Shown here: positions 8,845 to 18,419 of the stretch, one piece after another
Layout: each line of letters starts with the position of its first letter
Numbering within the stretch: the stretch's first letter is position 1
DNA from: UBA2779 sp965232615
GTDB lineage: Bacteria > Spirochaetota > Spirochaetia > DSM-2461
Assembly (NCBI GenBank): GCA_965232615.1
Contig: OZ246985.1
Span: 186,001 to 250,000, forward strand
Direction: 5' to 3'
Length of the DNA stretch: 64,000 bases
Notes under the pieces: generated by a model
The model's database searches: none
The model's input: the letters and a program-made list of their open reading frames with translations, nothing else
Told to the model about the DNA's origin: nothing
Position numbers and translations under genes: made by a program

Positions 8845-10083
8845 ATGAATCGCTTAATCTCACCTTTAATTAAAATCAGCATTACTTTATTGATTCTTGT
8901 TCTTCTGATACTCATTATCATATTGTTTTTTACACCTTCTCATAGAATTTCTGAGAAAAATCGTCGAACAGCAGTGAAAACCCTAACAGGAACTGATGGT
9001 AGCCTGAATTCAATTACCGCATCTGTTGCCAACCCATATCTTGAAAATGGAAGTTTGTCCAACCTGGTACACTATCTTTCCAGGGATTCAATGAGAATAA
9101 AGTTCAGAAAAAGAACCGATCAACGCCGATATGAGGCTTATTCCAAACTTCTCTCCACTGAAATTGAGCATTACAGCAATGATTACGCAGACATTGGTAT
9201 GGAATGGATACCAGAATTTCTTGCTACCACCAGAGCTTTGTTTGAAGAAGTCAAACAGGATGTCACTGAGATCGCTTTCGGCACTGATACACAGCATGAT
9301 AACATTCAAAATAATTCCTCTGGAGTGAAGTCTGCTGCTGAAATGATGGAAATGGCTATCAATCAGTTCAGTCAAGTCTGGATACCATATGGAGAAACTC
9401 ATTTGTCATATAAGACTGACAAACAAAAAATTCACAGCCATTTGAAAAAGAATCGTCAGTTTAACAGGGCTATGAAACGGCTGGATGCAGCCTGGCGTAC
9501 AAATATTTCAATCCTATACAATCTGACACTAAATGAGAATTGGAATTTCGCCGTTCGGTACGATCCGTCACTCGCCAATGAACTCGATACGTTGACAGTT
9601 TCAGCACTGGCCGGAGACCTTTATCGGCGTAGCATGGATATCATGAAATCAGTCCAGGATGCGAGTTCGTCGTCCAATCGTTTAAACGATTATAGTTTAC
9701 GATGGACTCCTGACTTATCCTTCTTCAAAAATATTCCCGAGTTGACAGGTCAGGTTCAGGATGATCAACCCACATTTTTTTTCTTCAAGGTTAACATAGG
9801 GTATACATTTCAGGATACGCTGACACAAACCTGGCTCAATCAGCATAAAGACTGGCTTTCGGATCATTTCAGAGCATACATTTCGAACATGAACTCTGAT
9901 GACCTATACATCGTTGATTCCGATAACTCAATGGAAGCTGACTGGGTACTGGCATTGTTGAAGGCCGATATAATACACACTGTCAACAAAAAAATCGTTC
10001 TTGATCATAGATTCAATGAAAGGAATGCCTTTGGAATCCGGGAACTGTCATTTGTGAGGATCCATTTAATTCCTGATCTTTGA
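8845..10083 (+). CDS. Membrane-anchored protein of unknown function
   Basis: 412 residues with one strong N-terminal transmembrane segment (about 10-32, leucine/isoleucine rich) and then a soluble, probably extracytoplasmic region without a family I recognise. There is a long polar stretch (about 60-200) and aromatic-rich segments such as TFFFFKVNIGYTF. It is divergent from carD and followed by the nucleoside transporter operon with about 150 bp between, so no operon partner is evident. Confidence 0.6.
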   Translation: MNRLISPLIKISITLLILVLLILIIILFFTPSHRISEKNRRTAVKTLTGTDGSLNSITASVANPYLENGSLSNLVHYLSRDSMRIKFRKRTDQRRYEAYSKLLSTEIEHYSNDYADIGMEWIPEFLATTRALFEEVKQDVTEIAFGTDTQHDNIQNNSSGVKSAAEMMEMAINQFSQVWIPYGETHLSYKTDKQKIHSHLKKNRQFNRAMKRLDAAWRTNISILYNLTLNENWNFAVRYDPSLANELDTLTVSALAGDLYRRSMDIMKSVQDASSSSNRLNDYSLRWTPDLSFFKNIPELTGQVQDDQPTFFFFKVNIGYTFQDTLTQTWLNQHKDWLSDHFRAYISNMNSDDLYIVDSDNSMEADWVLALLKADIIHTVNKKIVLDHRFNERNAFGIRELSFVRIHLIPDL

Positions 10084-10234
10084 ATTTTTTCAACCGTATC
10101 ATCTGGATTGGTTTATAATCCACTTCCCAGAAAACAGGATTCATTGTATTATTACCTCAATGAATTGATAAAAGTATTTTTCATATCGATTCATTAAAGT
10201 ATCGTGTAAACGGAAAGGAATAGGAGGAGAGTAA

Positions 10235-11353
10235 ATGAAAAAGTGTGTTTGGCGAATTCTTATTTTTGGATTATTATTAATCAGTGTAAGTGCGCTCTGG
10301 GTCGGTTGTAGCAAAGATACAGAAGAGGAAGTTGTAAAAATTGGTATAGTATTTGATGTCGGTGGTAAGGGTGACAAATCCTTCAATGATTCGGCATATA
10401 ACGGCCTTGCCATGCTGGCCGAAGAGTACTCCGGGTATATCAAGGATGACCCGGACAACGTTGATTTTGGTCGGGATATCGAGCTTAAGTACCTTGAGCC
10501 CAAGCAGGGCGGACAGGATCGGGAACAGCTTCTGCGTGTTCTCGCAGAAGATGGATATTCACTTATATTCGGTGTCGGCTTCATGTTTACGGACTCCCTT
10601 GCCAAAGTCGCAGGCGAGTTCCCCGAAGTTCATTTTGGGCTGATTGATGGTTACATAGGTGACCTTTCCCCTGACAGTAATATAACCTGTCTCAGCTTTG
10701 CGGAACATGAAGGATCTTTCATGGTCGGTTATATTGCCGCATTGTCAGCCGATGGTAACAAACTGGGATTTATCGGTGGAATGGACATGCCCCTCATTCA
10801 CAAATTTCATGCTGGTTTCTTTGCCGGTGCAATTCATGCAGATCCAGCTTACGCGGATGATGGAATGCTAATGGGCCAGTATATTGGTCAGGATGGCAGC
10901 GCGTTCAATGACCCAAAAACGGCTGAGAGCATAGCCGTCAACATGTACAATCAGGGAGCTGAAGTCATTTATCATGCTTCAGGCGCGTCTGGTACAGGAC
11001 TGTTCAAAGCGGCAAAGGATATGAATAAGCTGGCCATCGGTGTCGATTCCGACCAGGGTCTTGTGTACTCTGAAGGCAACACGGATGAAGAAAAGGCTAT
11101 CGGTGAATTCATCCTGACTTCAATGGTTAAGAAAGTTGATAATGCTGTGTTCCAGATGGGAAAAACCTTCATCGACACTGGTAGTATTGAAGGTGGATAC
11201 AAAACATTTAACCTGGCTGACGAGGGTGTCGGTTATGCAATGAATGCCTACAACAGGGATAAGATCAGTGGTATAACGGCTCAGGTGAACCAGGTCGCCC
11301 AGAAAATCATCGGTGGTGAGATCACTGTCCCTGATCACGAAGATCAACTTTAA
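10235..11353 (+). CDS. BMP-family (PnrA/TmpC-like) purine nucleoside-binding lipoprotein
   Basis: 372 residues with a lipoprotein signal: the hydrophobic core ends in LWVGC, so Cys25 is the likely lipidated residue. The mature part begins with the family signature KIGIVFDVGGKGDKSFND and continues with GFIGGMDMPLIHKFHAGF, typical of the Med/BMP family that includes Treponema TmpC. It is the substrate-binding component for the ABC importer directly downstream. The start is ATG 10235 after GGAGGAG. A hairpin follows the stop, which could let this component be made in excess over the rest of the transporter. Confidence 0.93.
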   Translation: MKKCVWRILIFGLLLISVSALWVGCSKDTEEEVVKIGIVFDVGGKGDKSFNDSAYNGLAMLAEEYSGYIKDDPDNVDFGRDIELKYLEPKQGGQDREQLLRVLAEDGYSLIFGVGFMFTDSLAKVAGEFPEVHFGLIDGYIGDLSPDSNITCLSFAEHEGSFMVGYIAALSADGNKLGFIGGMDMPLIHKFHAGFFAGAIHADPAYADDGMLMGQYIGQDGSAFNDPKTAESIAVNMYNQGAEVIYHASGASGTGLFKAAKDMNKLAIGVDSDQGLVYSEGNTDEEKAIGEFILTSMVKKVDNAVFQMGKTFIDTGSIEGGYKTFNLADEGVGYAMNAYNRDKISGITAQVNQVAQKIIGGEITVPDHEDQL

Positions 11354-11382
11354 AAATTCTTTGTAGTAAAATCAATATGGTT

Positions 11383-11403
11383 CCCGGTCGATTTTCGGCC
11401 GGG
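11383..11403 (+). promoter_or_regulatory. Hairpin between binding-protein gene and ABC genes
   Basis: CCCGGTCG and CGGCCGGG form an 8-bp stem with one G-U pair around ATTTT. No clear run of T follows, so it is more likely an mRNA-stabilising or attenuating hairpin than a full terminator. Confidence 0.5.
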
Positions 11404-11422
11404 CACTTCTTAAGGGAAACAT

Positions 11423-12949
11423 ATGTCGCTCCTGGAAATGAAAGGCATAACTAAAGTATTTCCTGGTGTCAAAGCAAACGACGATATAAATCTCAGCCTG
11501 AAAAGAGGCGAGATACATGCTCTTGTCGGTGAAAATGGCGCTGGAAAAACAACGTTGATGAAGATCCTCTATGGTTTGTATAAGCCAAATGCAGGACATA
11601 TACGGATTAACGGCAAAGAAGTCACTATAAAAAATCCAAAAAACGCCATTCACCAGGGGATAGGTATGGTGCATCAGCACTTCATGCTGGTTCCTCCCTT
11701 TACTGTAGCAGAAAACATCGTACTCGGTGAGGAGACTCACAGGGCTGGAATCCTTAATTTCAAAAAACCCCTGGAGAAAATCAATAAGCTGATGGAAGAG
11801 AACCATATGTTTCTTGACCCCATGGCTAAAGTGGAGAACTTATCGGTTGGTTTGCAGCAGAGAGTAGAAATACTCAAGATACTTTACCGTGGTGCAGAAG
11901 TACTTGTCTTTGATGAACCTACAGCTGTTCTTACACCTCAGGAGGTAGAAGAACTGTTCAAGACGTTTCGCTTCCTGAAAAAACAGGGTAAGGGGATAGT
12001 CTTCATCAGTCACAAATTGGATGAGGTGTTGGAAATTTCTGATAGTATTACCGTTATCCGGTACGGAAAGATAATTCAAACGCTTCCCAGAAAAGGTGCC
12101 ACAAAATCCATGCTGGCTGAATTGATGGTTGGTAAACCTGTTCTGTTAAAAGTGGATAATCCAGCAATCATCCCAGGTGATCCTGTTCTGGAAATAGAGA
12201 ATCTTTCCGTAAAGGAATCCCATGGGCAGAGAGTACTTAATAACATTAGTCTTCATGTGGACGCAGGCGAAATATATGGAATAGCTGGAGTCGAAGGTAA
12301 TGGACAGACAGAACTCATTCAGGCCATAGCCGAGAAAATACCTCTTGAATCAGGAGAAATACGGCTGAATGGCAGTATAATATGTGGATGGGATATCCGA
12401 ATCAGAAGAGAGGCAGGAATAAGTCACATCCCTGAGGACAGACACAAGTATGGCTTACTGCTTCCATATTCCCTGATGGATAACATGACTCTCGGAAGGC
12501 ACCACCGCCCCCCCTTTGTGACTCGCTATCAAATGATTAGAAGCAGGGAGATATCGGAATTCACACGGAGAACCATTGAAGAATACGATGTAAGAACCCC
12601 TTCTGAAACTGTTCCTGCCAACACCCTCTCCGGTGGAAATCAGCAAAAAATCGTTATTGCCCGGGAAATGAAAGCCAATCCGATTCTTCTTCTGGCATGT
12701 CAGCCCACAAGGGGTGTCGATATTGGTGCGACTGAGTTCATCTACAAACAGATTGTAAAAGCTAAAATGGAAAAGAGAGCTGTACTGCTGGTATCAGCTG
12801 ACCTTGATGAAGTTCTTGCTCTTTCTGATCGAATCGGGGTTATTTACAAGGGCAGGATTTCCAGGGAGTTTAATCGGGATAATGTATCAAAGGAAGAGGT
12901 GGGAGTTGCCATGATGGGAGGAAGTGGGCATGAAGAAATTAAGAATTGA
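11423..12949 (+). CDS. Nucleoside ABC transporter, double ATPase subunit
   Basis: 508 residues containing two fused ABC domains, as in the NupA/YufO and sugar-type MglA proteins. The first has Walker A GENGAGKTTLMK, an LSVGLQQRVEI signature and Walker B VFDEPTAVL. The second has a degenerate Walker A GVEGNGQTE, signature LSGGNQQK, and LACQPTRGVDIG in place of a canonical Walker B. It powers import of (probably purine) nucleosides together with the binding lipoprotein and two permeases. The following permease start lies within its 3' end. Confidence 0.94.
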   Translation: MSLLEMKGITKVFPGVKANDDINLSLKRGEIHALVGENGAGKTTLMKILYGLYKPNAGHIRINGKEVTIKNPKNAIHQGIGMVHQHFMLVPPFTVAENIVLGEETHRAGILNFKKPLEKINKLMEENHMFLDPMAKVENLSVGLQQRVEILKILYRGAEVLVFDEPTAVLTPQEVEELFKTFRFLKKQGKGIVFISHKLDEVLEISDSITVIRYGKIIQTLPRKGATKSMLAELMVGKPVLLKVDNPAIIPGDPVLEIENLSVKESHGQRVLNNISLHVDAGEIYGIAGVEGNGQTELIQAIAEKIPLESGEIRLNGSIICGWDIRIRREAGISHIPEDRHKYGLLLPYSLMDNMTLGRHHRPPFVTRYQMIRSREISEFTRRTIEEYDVRTPSETVPANTLSGGNQQKIVIAREMKANPILLLACQPTRGVDIGATEFIYKQIVKAKMEKRAVLLVSADLDEVLALSDRIGVIYKGRISREFNRDNVSKEEVGVAMMGGSGHEEIKN

Positions 12950-14030
12950 TAAATACAAATTACTGGAATTGACAGCGCCTCTGTTTGGATTTACTGCATC
13001 TCTGGTAATTCTTCTGATTGTTACACTGATCGTGGGTGAAAACCCAGGCAAAGTCTTTGTCGCAATCTACAAATTCATTCTGAGTACAACTCCTCGACTG
13101 GCTACGGTTTTTTCAATCGCGATTCCCCTTTTTCTTGCGGGACTGGCTGTTTCCTTTGCCTTCAAAGCAGGTATTTTTAACATTGGAGTGGAGGGTCAAT
13201 ACTTTGTAGGTGGCCTTGTGGGAGCCCTGGCTGGCATCTACCTGAAATTACCCGCATTTCTGCATCTTCCTGTCATTGTACTGGCCAGTATGCTTGGAGG
13301 AGCTCTCTGGGCAACGATTCCTGCTCTCCTGAAAGTCCGAAAAGGAGTCCATGAGGTTATAACAACCATAATGTTTAACAGCATTGCTCTGGCCCTGATG
13401 AACTACCTTGTTAATGGACCTCTTTCAGGTGTGGAATCAGGTGTCAATCTGGAAGCTCAAACCCGACACATACGGGATACAGCTTTGTTTGGTACGTTCA
13501 ATCATGTTTTCAGGGCCATTGGATTGAATATTCCAGATTATGTTTATCTTGATTACAGCCTGATAGTTGCAGTAATAATGGGTTTCCTGGTTTGGTTTCT
13601 ACTGTATAGATTTCGTTATGGATTTGAGATCAGAGCTGTGGGAACGGCGGTGGATGTTGCAAAATATGCCGGAGTGAAAGTGGGTCAGGTTCAAATCGGA
13701 GCATTTCTATTCAGTGGAGCGCTGGCAGGACTCATTGGATTACAGGAAATATTTGCTATCAGGGGCTTCTACACATTTGAAATCGCCTCAGGTATAGGAT
13801 TCGATGGAATTGCCATTGCTCTCATTGGCCGGAATTCGCCCCTTGGAGTTGTATTTTCATCCATTGTATTTGCATTCCTGAAACAGGCCGGATATGGTCT
13901 TCAACTCTATACCTCTGTCCCCAACTCGGTTATTTACGTTATTACTGGTTTGATGATTCTGGTCATTGTTGTTTCCAATGAGGTGGTAATGCGAGACATC
14001 ATATCTCGACGGAAGAAGGAGGTGGTGTAA
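12930..14030 (+). CDS. Nucleoside ABC transporter permease 1
   Basis: 366 residues and multi-spanning, of the BPD_transp_2 family (YufP/NupB-like); GIFNIGVEGQYFVGG is the conserved loop of this group. I chose ATG 12930 rather than GTG 12924 because GGGAGG sits 8-9 bases upstream of the ATG but too close to the GTG. It overlaps the ATPase gene and its TAA overlaps the ATG of the second permease (TAATG), so translation is coupled. Confidence 0.92.
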   Translation: MKKLRIDKYKLLELTAPLFGFTASLVILLIVTLIVGENPGKVFVAIYKFILSTTPRLATVFSIAIPLFLAGLAVSFAFKAGIFNIGVEGQYFVGGLVGALAGIYLKLPAFLHLPVIVLASMLGGALWATIPALLKVRKGVHEVITTIMFNSIALALMNYLVNGPLSGVESGVNLEAQTRHIRDTALFGTFNHVFRAIGLNIPDYVYLDYSLIVAVIMGFLVWFLLYRFRYGFEIRAVGTAVDVAKYAGVKVGQVQIGAFLFSGALAGLIGLQEIFAIRGFYTFEIASGIGFDGIAIALIGRNSPLGVVFSSIVFAFLKQAGYGLQLYTSVPNSVIYVITGLMILVIVVSNEVVMRDIISRRKKEVV

Positions 14031-14899
14031 TGAATATGTTTCTTGATTTTATGCTAAATGGCCTTGAAATGTCTTCTCCCATAGCATTTGCCGCCATTGG
14101 TGCCGTTTTTTCAGAACGGAGCGGAGTGGTGAACATCGCTCTTGAAGGCATCATGATTATTACCTGTTTCTTCATTGTGTTCGGGTCCATGGTCTTTCAA
14201 AGCATCGTTCTCGGACTTCTGATTGCTGTTATAGCGGGTATGTTGATTGCATTGATACATGCTGTAGCAGCTATCACTTTCAAGGTTGATCAGATTGTCT
14301 CAGGTGTTGCATTGAATATTCTGGCATTTGGAATTGCACGCTTTCTGAGTCAGGAGATTTATGCCCAGGAAACTCAATCGGAAATCAATGCCTATCTGTT
14401 CCCTCAGTATATGGGTGTGAGTATTTTCGCTTTTGCCCTTATTCCCATAACACTGATCTCATGGTTTGTTCTGTATAAAACAGTTTTCGGAATGCGATTA
14501 CGTTCGGTTGGTGAGAATCCTGGCGCGGCTGATACTCTGGGTGTCAATGTCTACCTGATGCGATATGCAGGAGTTTTAATCTCGGGCGGGATGTGTGGAC
14601 TGGCCGCTGCTACTCTCTACCCTTCTCAATGGATCAGCGGCATGACCGGCGGACGTGGATTCATAGCTCTGGCCGCCATGATATTCGGACGATGGCATCC
14701 TGTCGGGGCAGTTCTGGCCGCTTTTCTCTTTGGCTACGCTGATACTTTTCGCATCATGTTTGAAACAAGAATACCCATCCCGGGTCAATTTGTACAAATG
14801 TTACCCTACATCCTCGCCGTGGTAGTACTGGCTGGAATGGCCGGTAAGACCAGGGCCCCTGCCGCAGATGGTATTCCCTATGGCAAAGGTGAAGAGTAA
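14030..14899 (+). CDS. Nucleoside ABC transporter permease 2
   Basis: 289 residues, BPD_transp_2 family (YufQ/NupC-like), with SERSGVVNIALEGIM as the conserved permease loop and about eight membrane segments. It is the fourth gene of the importer operon (lipoprotein, ATPase, permease, permease). The one-base overlap at 14030 couples it to the preceding permease. Confidence 0.92.
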   Translation: MNMFLDFMLNGLEMSSPIAFAAIGAVFSERSGVVNIALEGIMIITCFFIVFGSMVFQSIVLGLLIAVIAGMLIALIHAVAAITFKVDQIVSGVALNILAFGIARFLSQEIYAQETQSEINAYLFPQYMGVSIFAFALIPITLISWFVLYKTVFGMRLRSVGENPGAADTLGVNVYLMRYAGVLISGGMCGLAAATLYPSQWISGMTGGRGFIALAAMIFGRWHPVGAVLAAFLFGYADTFRIMFETRIPIPGQFVQMLPYILAVVVLAGMAGKTRAPAADGIPYGKGEE

Positions 14900-14920
14900 A
14901 TTCCCTATTCATTACACAGC

Positions 14921-15400
14921 ATGAGAGTGAGACAAGTCCGTACAGAGCAGGACCTGAATGAGGTGAGGGTGCTCTTCAGGGAGTATGAAGTGTTCCTGAA
15001 CATCAATCTGGACTTTCAGAATTTTGAAGAAGAAATTGCAGGTCTACCGGGTGAATATGTACCGCCAGACGGAGAAATCCTTATCGCATATAATGAGGAA
15101 CGCTCTATCGGCTGTGTTGCTGTCCGTCGTCTCAATGAAAATATCTGCGAAATGAAACGCCTTTTTGTGAGGCAGGAGGCAAAGGGGATCGGAATGGGAC
15201 GTCAACTTGCACAGAACATAATACACACTGCGCGAGATTTTGGATATTCACGGATGAGGCTGGATACCCTTGAACGACTTAAGGAGGCCATGTGTCTCTA
15301 TGAATCCCTGGGGTTTAGAAGAATAGCCCCCTACTATGACAATCCTCTTCAGGGTGTGATTTACCGGGAATTGGATCTACTAACATTAGGCAACCTCTAA
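14921..15400 (+). CDS. GNAT-family N-acetyltransferase (stop codon supplied by MITE)
   Basis: 159 residues with the GNAT core: a beta4 strand in MKRLFVRQEAKGIGMGRQLAQ, where the Q/R-x-x-G-x-G/A acetyl-CoA loop is visible, and a final YESLGFRRIAPYY. The family acetylates amines of small molecules or proteins; the substrate is unknown. The last codons (GGC AAC CTC TAA) belong to the terminal repeat of the MITE at 15389, so the natural stop has been replaced or shifted by that insertion. It follows the transporter operon by 21 bp and may be co-transcribed. Confidence 0.88.
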   Translation: MRVRQVRTEQDLNEVRVLFREYEVFLNINLDFQNFEEEIAGLPGEYVPPDGEILIAYNEERSIGCVAVRRLNENICEMKRLFVRQEAKGIGMGRQLAQNIIHTARDFGYSRMRLDTLERLKEAMCLYESLGFRRIAPYYDNPLQGVIYRELDLLTLGNL

Positions 15401-15672
15401 AAAACCGTTTTTGGAATTTGGCGGTTGGCGGTGCGTTCCTCGGAGCTTTGCTCCTGCGGTACGCACCTGCTTAAATTTTTTCTTGATGCAAGGCGGCCTG
15501 TCTGCGTGCGGACACGCACAGGCAGGCAAAAGCGAAGCGAGCTTAAGCGGTTGGCGGTGCGTTCCTCGGAGCTTTGCTCCTGCGGTACGCACCTGCTTAC
15601 ATGAGCATTTGACAACGCAGTAGCAAGGGAAAAGATCAAGCCAAAAACTAAATAAGGTTTTTAGAGGTACCC
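15389..15672. mobile_element. MITE, 284 bp, two hairpin cassettes
   Basis: The ends are GGCAACCTCTAAAAAACC and, inverted, GGGTACCTCTAAAAACC. A 4-bp direct repeat ATTA (15385-15388 and 15673-15676) flanks it. Inside, the hairpin GGTGCGTTCC…GGTACGCACC (with the nested GGAGC/GCTCC stem) occurs at about 15427 and 15553, a 126-bp period. Between them lies a second hairpin (GCCTGTCTGCGTG…CACGCACAGGCAGGC). It sits between the convergent GNAT and coaX genes, touching both stop codons. No coding capacity. Confidence 0.85.
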
Positions 15673-15673
15673 A

Positions 15674-16447
15674 TTATGAGAGATTTAACTCTACAGCCCT
15701 GCATAGTCCCATCAGAACCAGGTCCGGGATAACGACATCAAAAAGAATCTCCTTTTCGAAAAGCCGAACAAAACCTCCGGTTCCAATCACTACGGAATCC
15801 TCATTGTTGAAGGACTGCGTTTTAATCGATTTACAGATCGTTTCAATAATGGCTATGTTGCCATAATACAGGCCAGACTGAATGCTTTCGACAGCTGATT
15901 TCCCAATAAGATCCCCGGGCGGTTTAATCTCAACAATGGGGAGTTTTGCAGTTTCCGATGACAGCGCCTCCATAGAGATCCGCAATCCTGGTAAAATCAA
16001 CCCGCCAAGGTATTCTTTATTTTTGTTGATGGCACAAATAGTAGTGGCTGTCCCGAAGTCAACAATAATAATGTTGCGATTGGGAAAGAGATGAACCCCC
16101 TCAATGGCATTTGCAATGCGGTCTGATCCTAATTCCTGGGGATTTCTATACTGGATAATCAATCCGGTCTGTACATCAGAATTTAAGATAAAGGGAGTAA
16201 TACCAAAATACTTCATACAGGTATTATTGAGAGTGTGAACAAGATCGGGGACCACTGAGCATATCGCAATATGCTGTATATCTTCGGAAGCAACATTGTT
16301 TTCCCCCAGGACACCTCTTAGGAATACCCCGATTTCATCAGAAGTTACACTGACACGGGAGGATTTTCTAAACTGAATCAGCATTGTCCTCCTGTGGATA
16401 ACTCCGCCGAATATATGACTGTTACCAACATCAAGGGTCAGGATCAT
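15674..16447 (-). CDS. coaX: Type III pantothenate kinase
   Basis: 257 residues, the usual length. It has the ASKHA-fold motifs of CoaX: DVGNSHIFGG at the N-terminus (phosphate loop), GSDRIANAIEG, the nucleotide-binding DFGTATT and the GLILPGL loop. It phosphorylates pantothenate at the first step of CoA synthesis, needs a monovalent cation, and is insensitive to CoA feedback. Its ATG overlaps the stop of coaB by 4 bases, so it is last in the pan/coa operon. Its stop lies in the ATTA duplicated by the adjacent MITE. Confidence 0.94.
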   Translation of the reverse strand: MILTLDVGNSHIFGGVIHRRTMLIQFRKSSRVSVTSDEIGVFLRGVLGENNVASEDIQHIAICSVVPDLVHTLNNTCMKYFGITPFILNSDVQTGLIIQYRNPQELGSDRIANAIEGVHLFPNRNIIIVDFGTATTICAINKNKEYLGGLILPGLRISMEALSSETAKLPIVEIKPPGDLIGKSAVESIQSGLYYGNIAIIETICKSIKTQSFNNEDSVVIGTGGFVRLFEKEILFDVVIPDLVLMGLCRAVELNLS

Positions 16448-17124
16448 ACTTCATTTCCATCGGACAGTTCAGGGAGCAGTAATCCCAATTCTTCCATTGT
16501 AATATTTGTCTTCAATGTATTCTCGCCTTTATATAGATTGTAGAGATGAATCCCCTTAGATTGTATCTCATGGAGATCGTTATGAACAATGAAATCAACA
16601 GGAGCATGAGATGCCAATCTGGCAACTTCCTTTTTCTGACTTTCCTTATTATCAGTATTGGTCAGCTTGAATCCCACAAGTATTGGCGGTTTTTTAATGT
16701 TGGGATTGGAGAGCGCGTATTCTTTCAACCTGTCAATTATCTTGAAATTGCTTCGTGTATGAATTGAAAGATTAACTCCAGATGGTATCTTGGGTAGTTC
16801 TGATGGTTGATATGTATTTCCATTCAACTCAATATGGGATATAGAATAATCACTTATCGCAGCCGCATGTACGATGAGACTGAAGGAATTATCTTTCAGT
16901 ACTTCAATGAGAATCTGATTAAGTTCTTGAAATGTCTGATACTCCCTTCTGATAACAGGAGTATCCGGTAACACACTGTTTCTACCATATATGAGTGTAA
17001 TCTGATGTTTTGCTGCCAGAAATTCTGAGAGTCCAGCACCAGTTTTGCCACTACTGAAGTTTGTGAGATACCTCACCCCGTCAACAGGCTCCTGTGTCGC
17101 ACCGGAAGTAATCAGGATTTTCAT
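16444..17124 (-). CDS. coaB: Phosphopantothenate--cysteine ligase (separate CoaB)
   Basis: 226 residues, corresponding only to the C-terminal half of the common bifunctional CoaBC. The N-terminus TSGATQEPVDGVRYLTNFSS is the nucleotide-binding loop of the ligase, and LVGFKLTNTDNK matches the later GFKAET-like segment. The enzyme joins cysteine to 4'-phosphopantothenate. It overlaps both coaC (4 bases) and coaX (4 bases), so the two activities normally fused are here separate but translationally coupled. Confidence 0.92.
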   Translation of the reverse strand: MKILITSGATQEPVDGVRYLTNFSSGKTGAGLSEFLAAKHQITLIYGRNSVLPDTPVIRREYQTFQELNQILIEVLKDNSFSLIVHAAAISDYSISHIELNGNTYQPSELPKIPSGVNLSIHTRSNFKIIDRLKEYALSNPNIKKPPILVGFKLTNTDNKESQKKEVARLASHAPVDFIVHNDLHEIQSKGIHLYNLYKGENTLKTNITMEELGLLLPELSDGNEV

Positions 17125-17669
17125 TGACTGCAGTTCAACTCTTTCATTATGATTTTTACAATGGTTTCAGGCGGTAAAAGTCTGCCGGGGCCAATTGTTC
17201 CGCAGGCCTGGTATCCCGTTTCAGTCTCAAGGACATTTATTCCCCAACTCTTCAGAACGCGAATAGATTCTTGAGTTCGCGGATGTTCATACATTCTGGC
17301 ATTCATTGCTGGTGCAATGATGCAGGGAATTTTGAAATCATGAGCCAGAAAAAGACAGGACACCGGATCATCTGCGATTCCTGCGGCAATTTTGTTAATT
17401 ATATTTCCTGTAGCAGGACAGATTATGGCTAAATCATACCAGTTTGTGAGGTCCACATGTTCAATATTTCTGGAAGAATCAAACATATCGGAGTAAATAT
17501 TTCTTCGGGTTAAACCTTCCAATGTCGCTTTGCCAATAAATCTGAGAGAAGATTGAGTACACGCAACTTGAACATCCACATTGTTCTGCACAAGTATTGA
17601 AATAACAGAACAGCTCTTGTAGCAGGCGATTGATCCGGTCAAACTCATTAAAACCTTATACCGGAACAT
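17121..17669 (-). CDS. coaC: Phosphopantothenoylcysteine decarboxylase (separate CoaC)
   Basis: 182 residues of the HFCD flavoprotein family. LTGSIACYKS is the FMN-binding start, and IAPAMNARMYEHP contains the PxMNxxM substrate-binding signature; the active-site Cys is probably in GYQACGTIGPGRL. It decarboxylates phosphopantothenoylcysteine to 4'-phosphopantetheine. It overlaps panC by 14 bases and coaB by 4. The CoaB half follows as its own gene. Confidence 0.93.
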   Translation of the reverse strand: MFRYKVLMSLTGSIACYKSCSVISILVQNNVDVQVACTQSSLRFIGKATLEGLTRRNIYSDMFDSSRNIEHVDLTNWYDLAIICPATGNIINKIAAGIADDPVSCLFLAHDFKIPCIIAPAMNARMYEHPRTQESIRVLKSWGINVLETETGYQACGTIGPGRLLPPETIVKIIMKELNCSQ

Positions 17670-18411
17670 TGTCTATCAACCTCACCTTACCAATCTTTAC
17701 CGCTCCAAAACGGCGATTGTACAGTTCTTCAACATAATCCACTGTTATTCCACAGGCAAGTAACCGTTTTTTTGCTTCAGGGGCTGTCGTCGATTCCCGG
17801 AGAATTTCAGGAAATCGACCAGCAAGAATTCGTTCTTCAGAGCTTAAAAGATGATTCCGTGAACTCATCGCCAGGCCATCATTCTCCCGGACAGTGGGAA
17901 CAGGGATTATCTCAACTGGCAGGAATAGGTATTTAACCATTCCCTGGATGAGTAGAAACTGCTGATAATCCTTCTCGCCGAAGTAAGCCCGCTGAGGGCT
18001 GATGATGTTAAAAAGCTTGAGAACAACTGTCAATACTCCTGTAAAATGACCGGGACGATTCATTCCGCAAAGCTGGGTGGTTAGTTCTGTTTCGGTTACC
18101 CGGTAGCGGTAGTTATCCGGATAGATTTCCTCTGCTTGAGGAATGAACACACAGTGAGTACCTTCGGCTCTGAGAATTTCCAGGTCCTTGTCCAGATTAC
18201 GAGGATATCGGCTTAAATCACCGGGATCGTTGAACTGAGCGGGATTTATAAAAATACTGACGATTGTAAACTTGTTATCTCTCATGGCATGTGACACAAG
18301 AGAGAGGTGTCCCTGGTGAAGTGCTCCCATGGTAGGCACCAGTCCAAGGTCCACAGATGAGAAACTGTGTCTGATTTTCTGCCAATCCTCAATGTTGTAT
18401 ACAACTTCCAT
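17656..18411 (-). CDS. panC: Pantoate--beta-alanine ligase
   Basis: 251 residues, slightly shorter than the typical 280. Motifs are PTMGALHQGHLSL (HxGH ATP loop), FINPAQF, FGEKDYQQF and MSSRNHLLS (KMSKS-like). It condenses pantoate and beta-alanine to pantothenate. It is downstream of panB by 8 bases and overlaps coaC, giving a route from ketoisovalerate derivatives to 4'-phosphopantetheine in one transcript, although no panE or panD is seen here. Confidence 0.95.
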   Translation of the reverse strand: MEVVYNIEDWQKIRHSFSSVDLGLVPTMGALHQGHLSLVSHAMRDNKFTIVSIFINPAQFNDPGDLSRYPRNLDKDLEILRAEGTHCVFIPQAEEIYPDNYRYRVTETELTTQLCGMNRPGHFTGVLTVVLKLFNIISPQRAYFGEKDYQQFLLIQGMVKYLFLPVEIIPVPTVRENDGLAMSSRNHLLSSEERILAGRFPEILRESTTAPEAKKRLLACGITVDYVEELYNRRFGAVKIGKVRLIDNVPV

Positions 18412-18419
18412 CTTATCCC

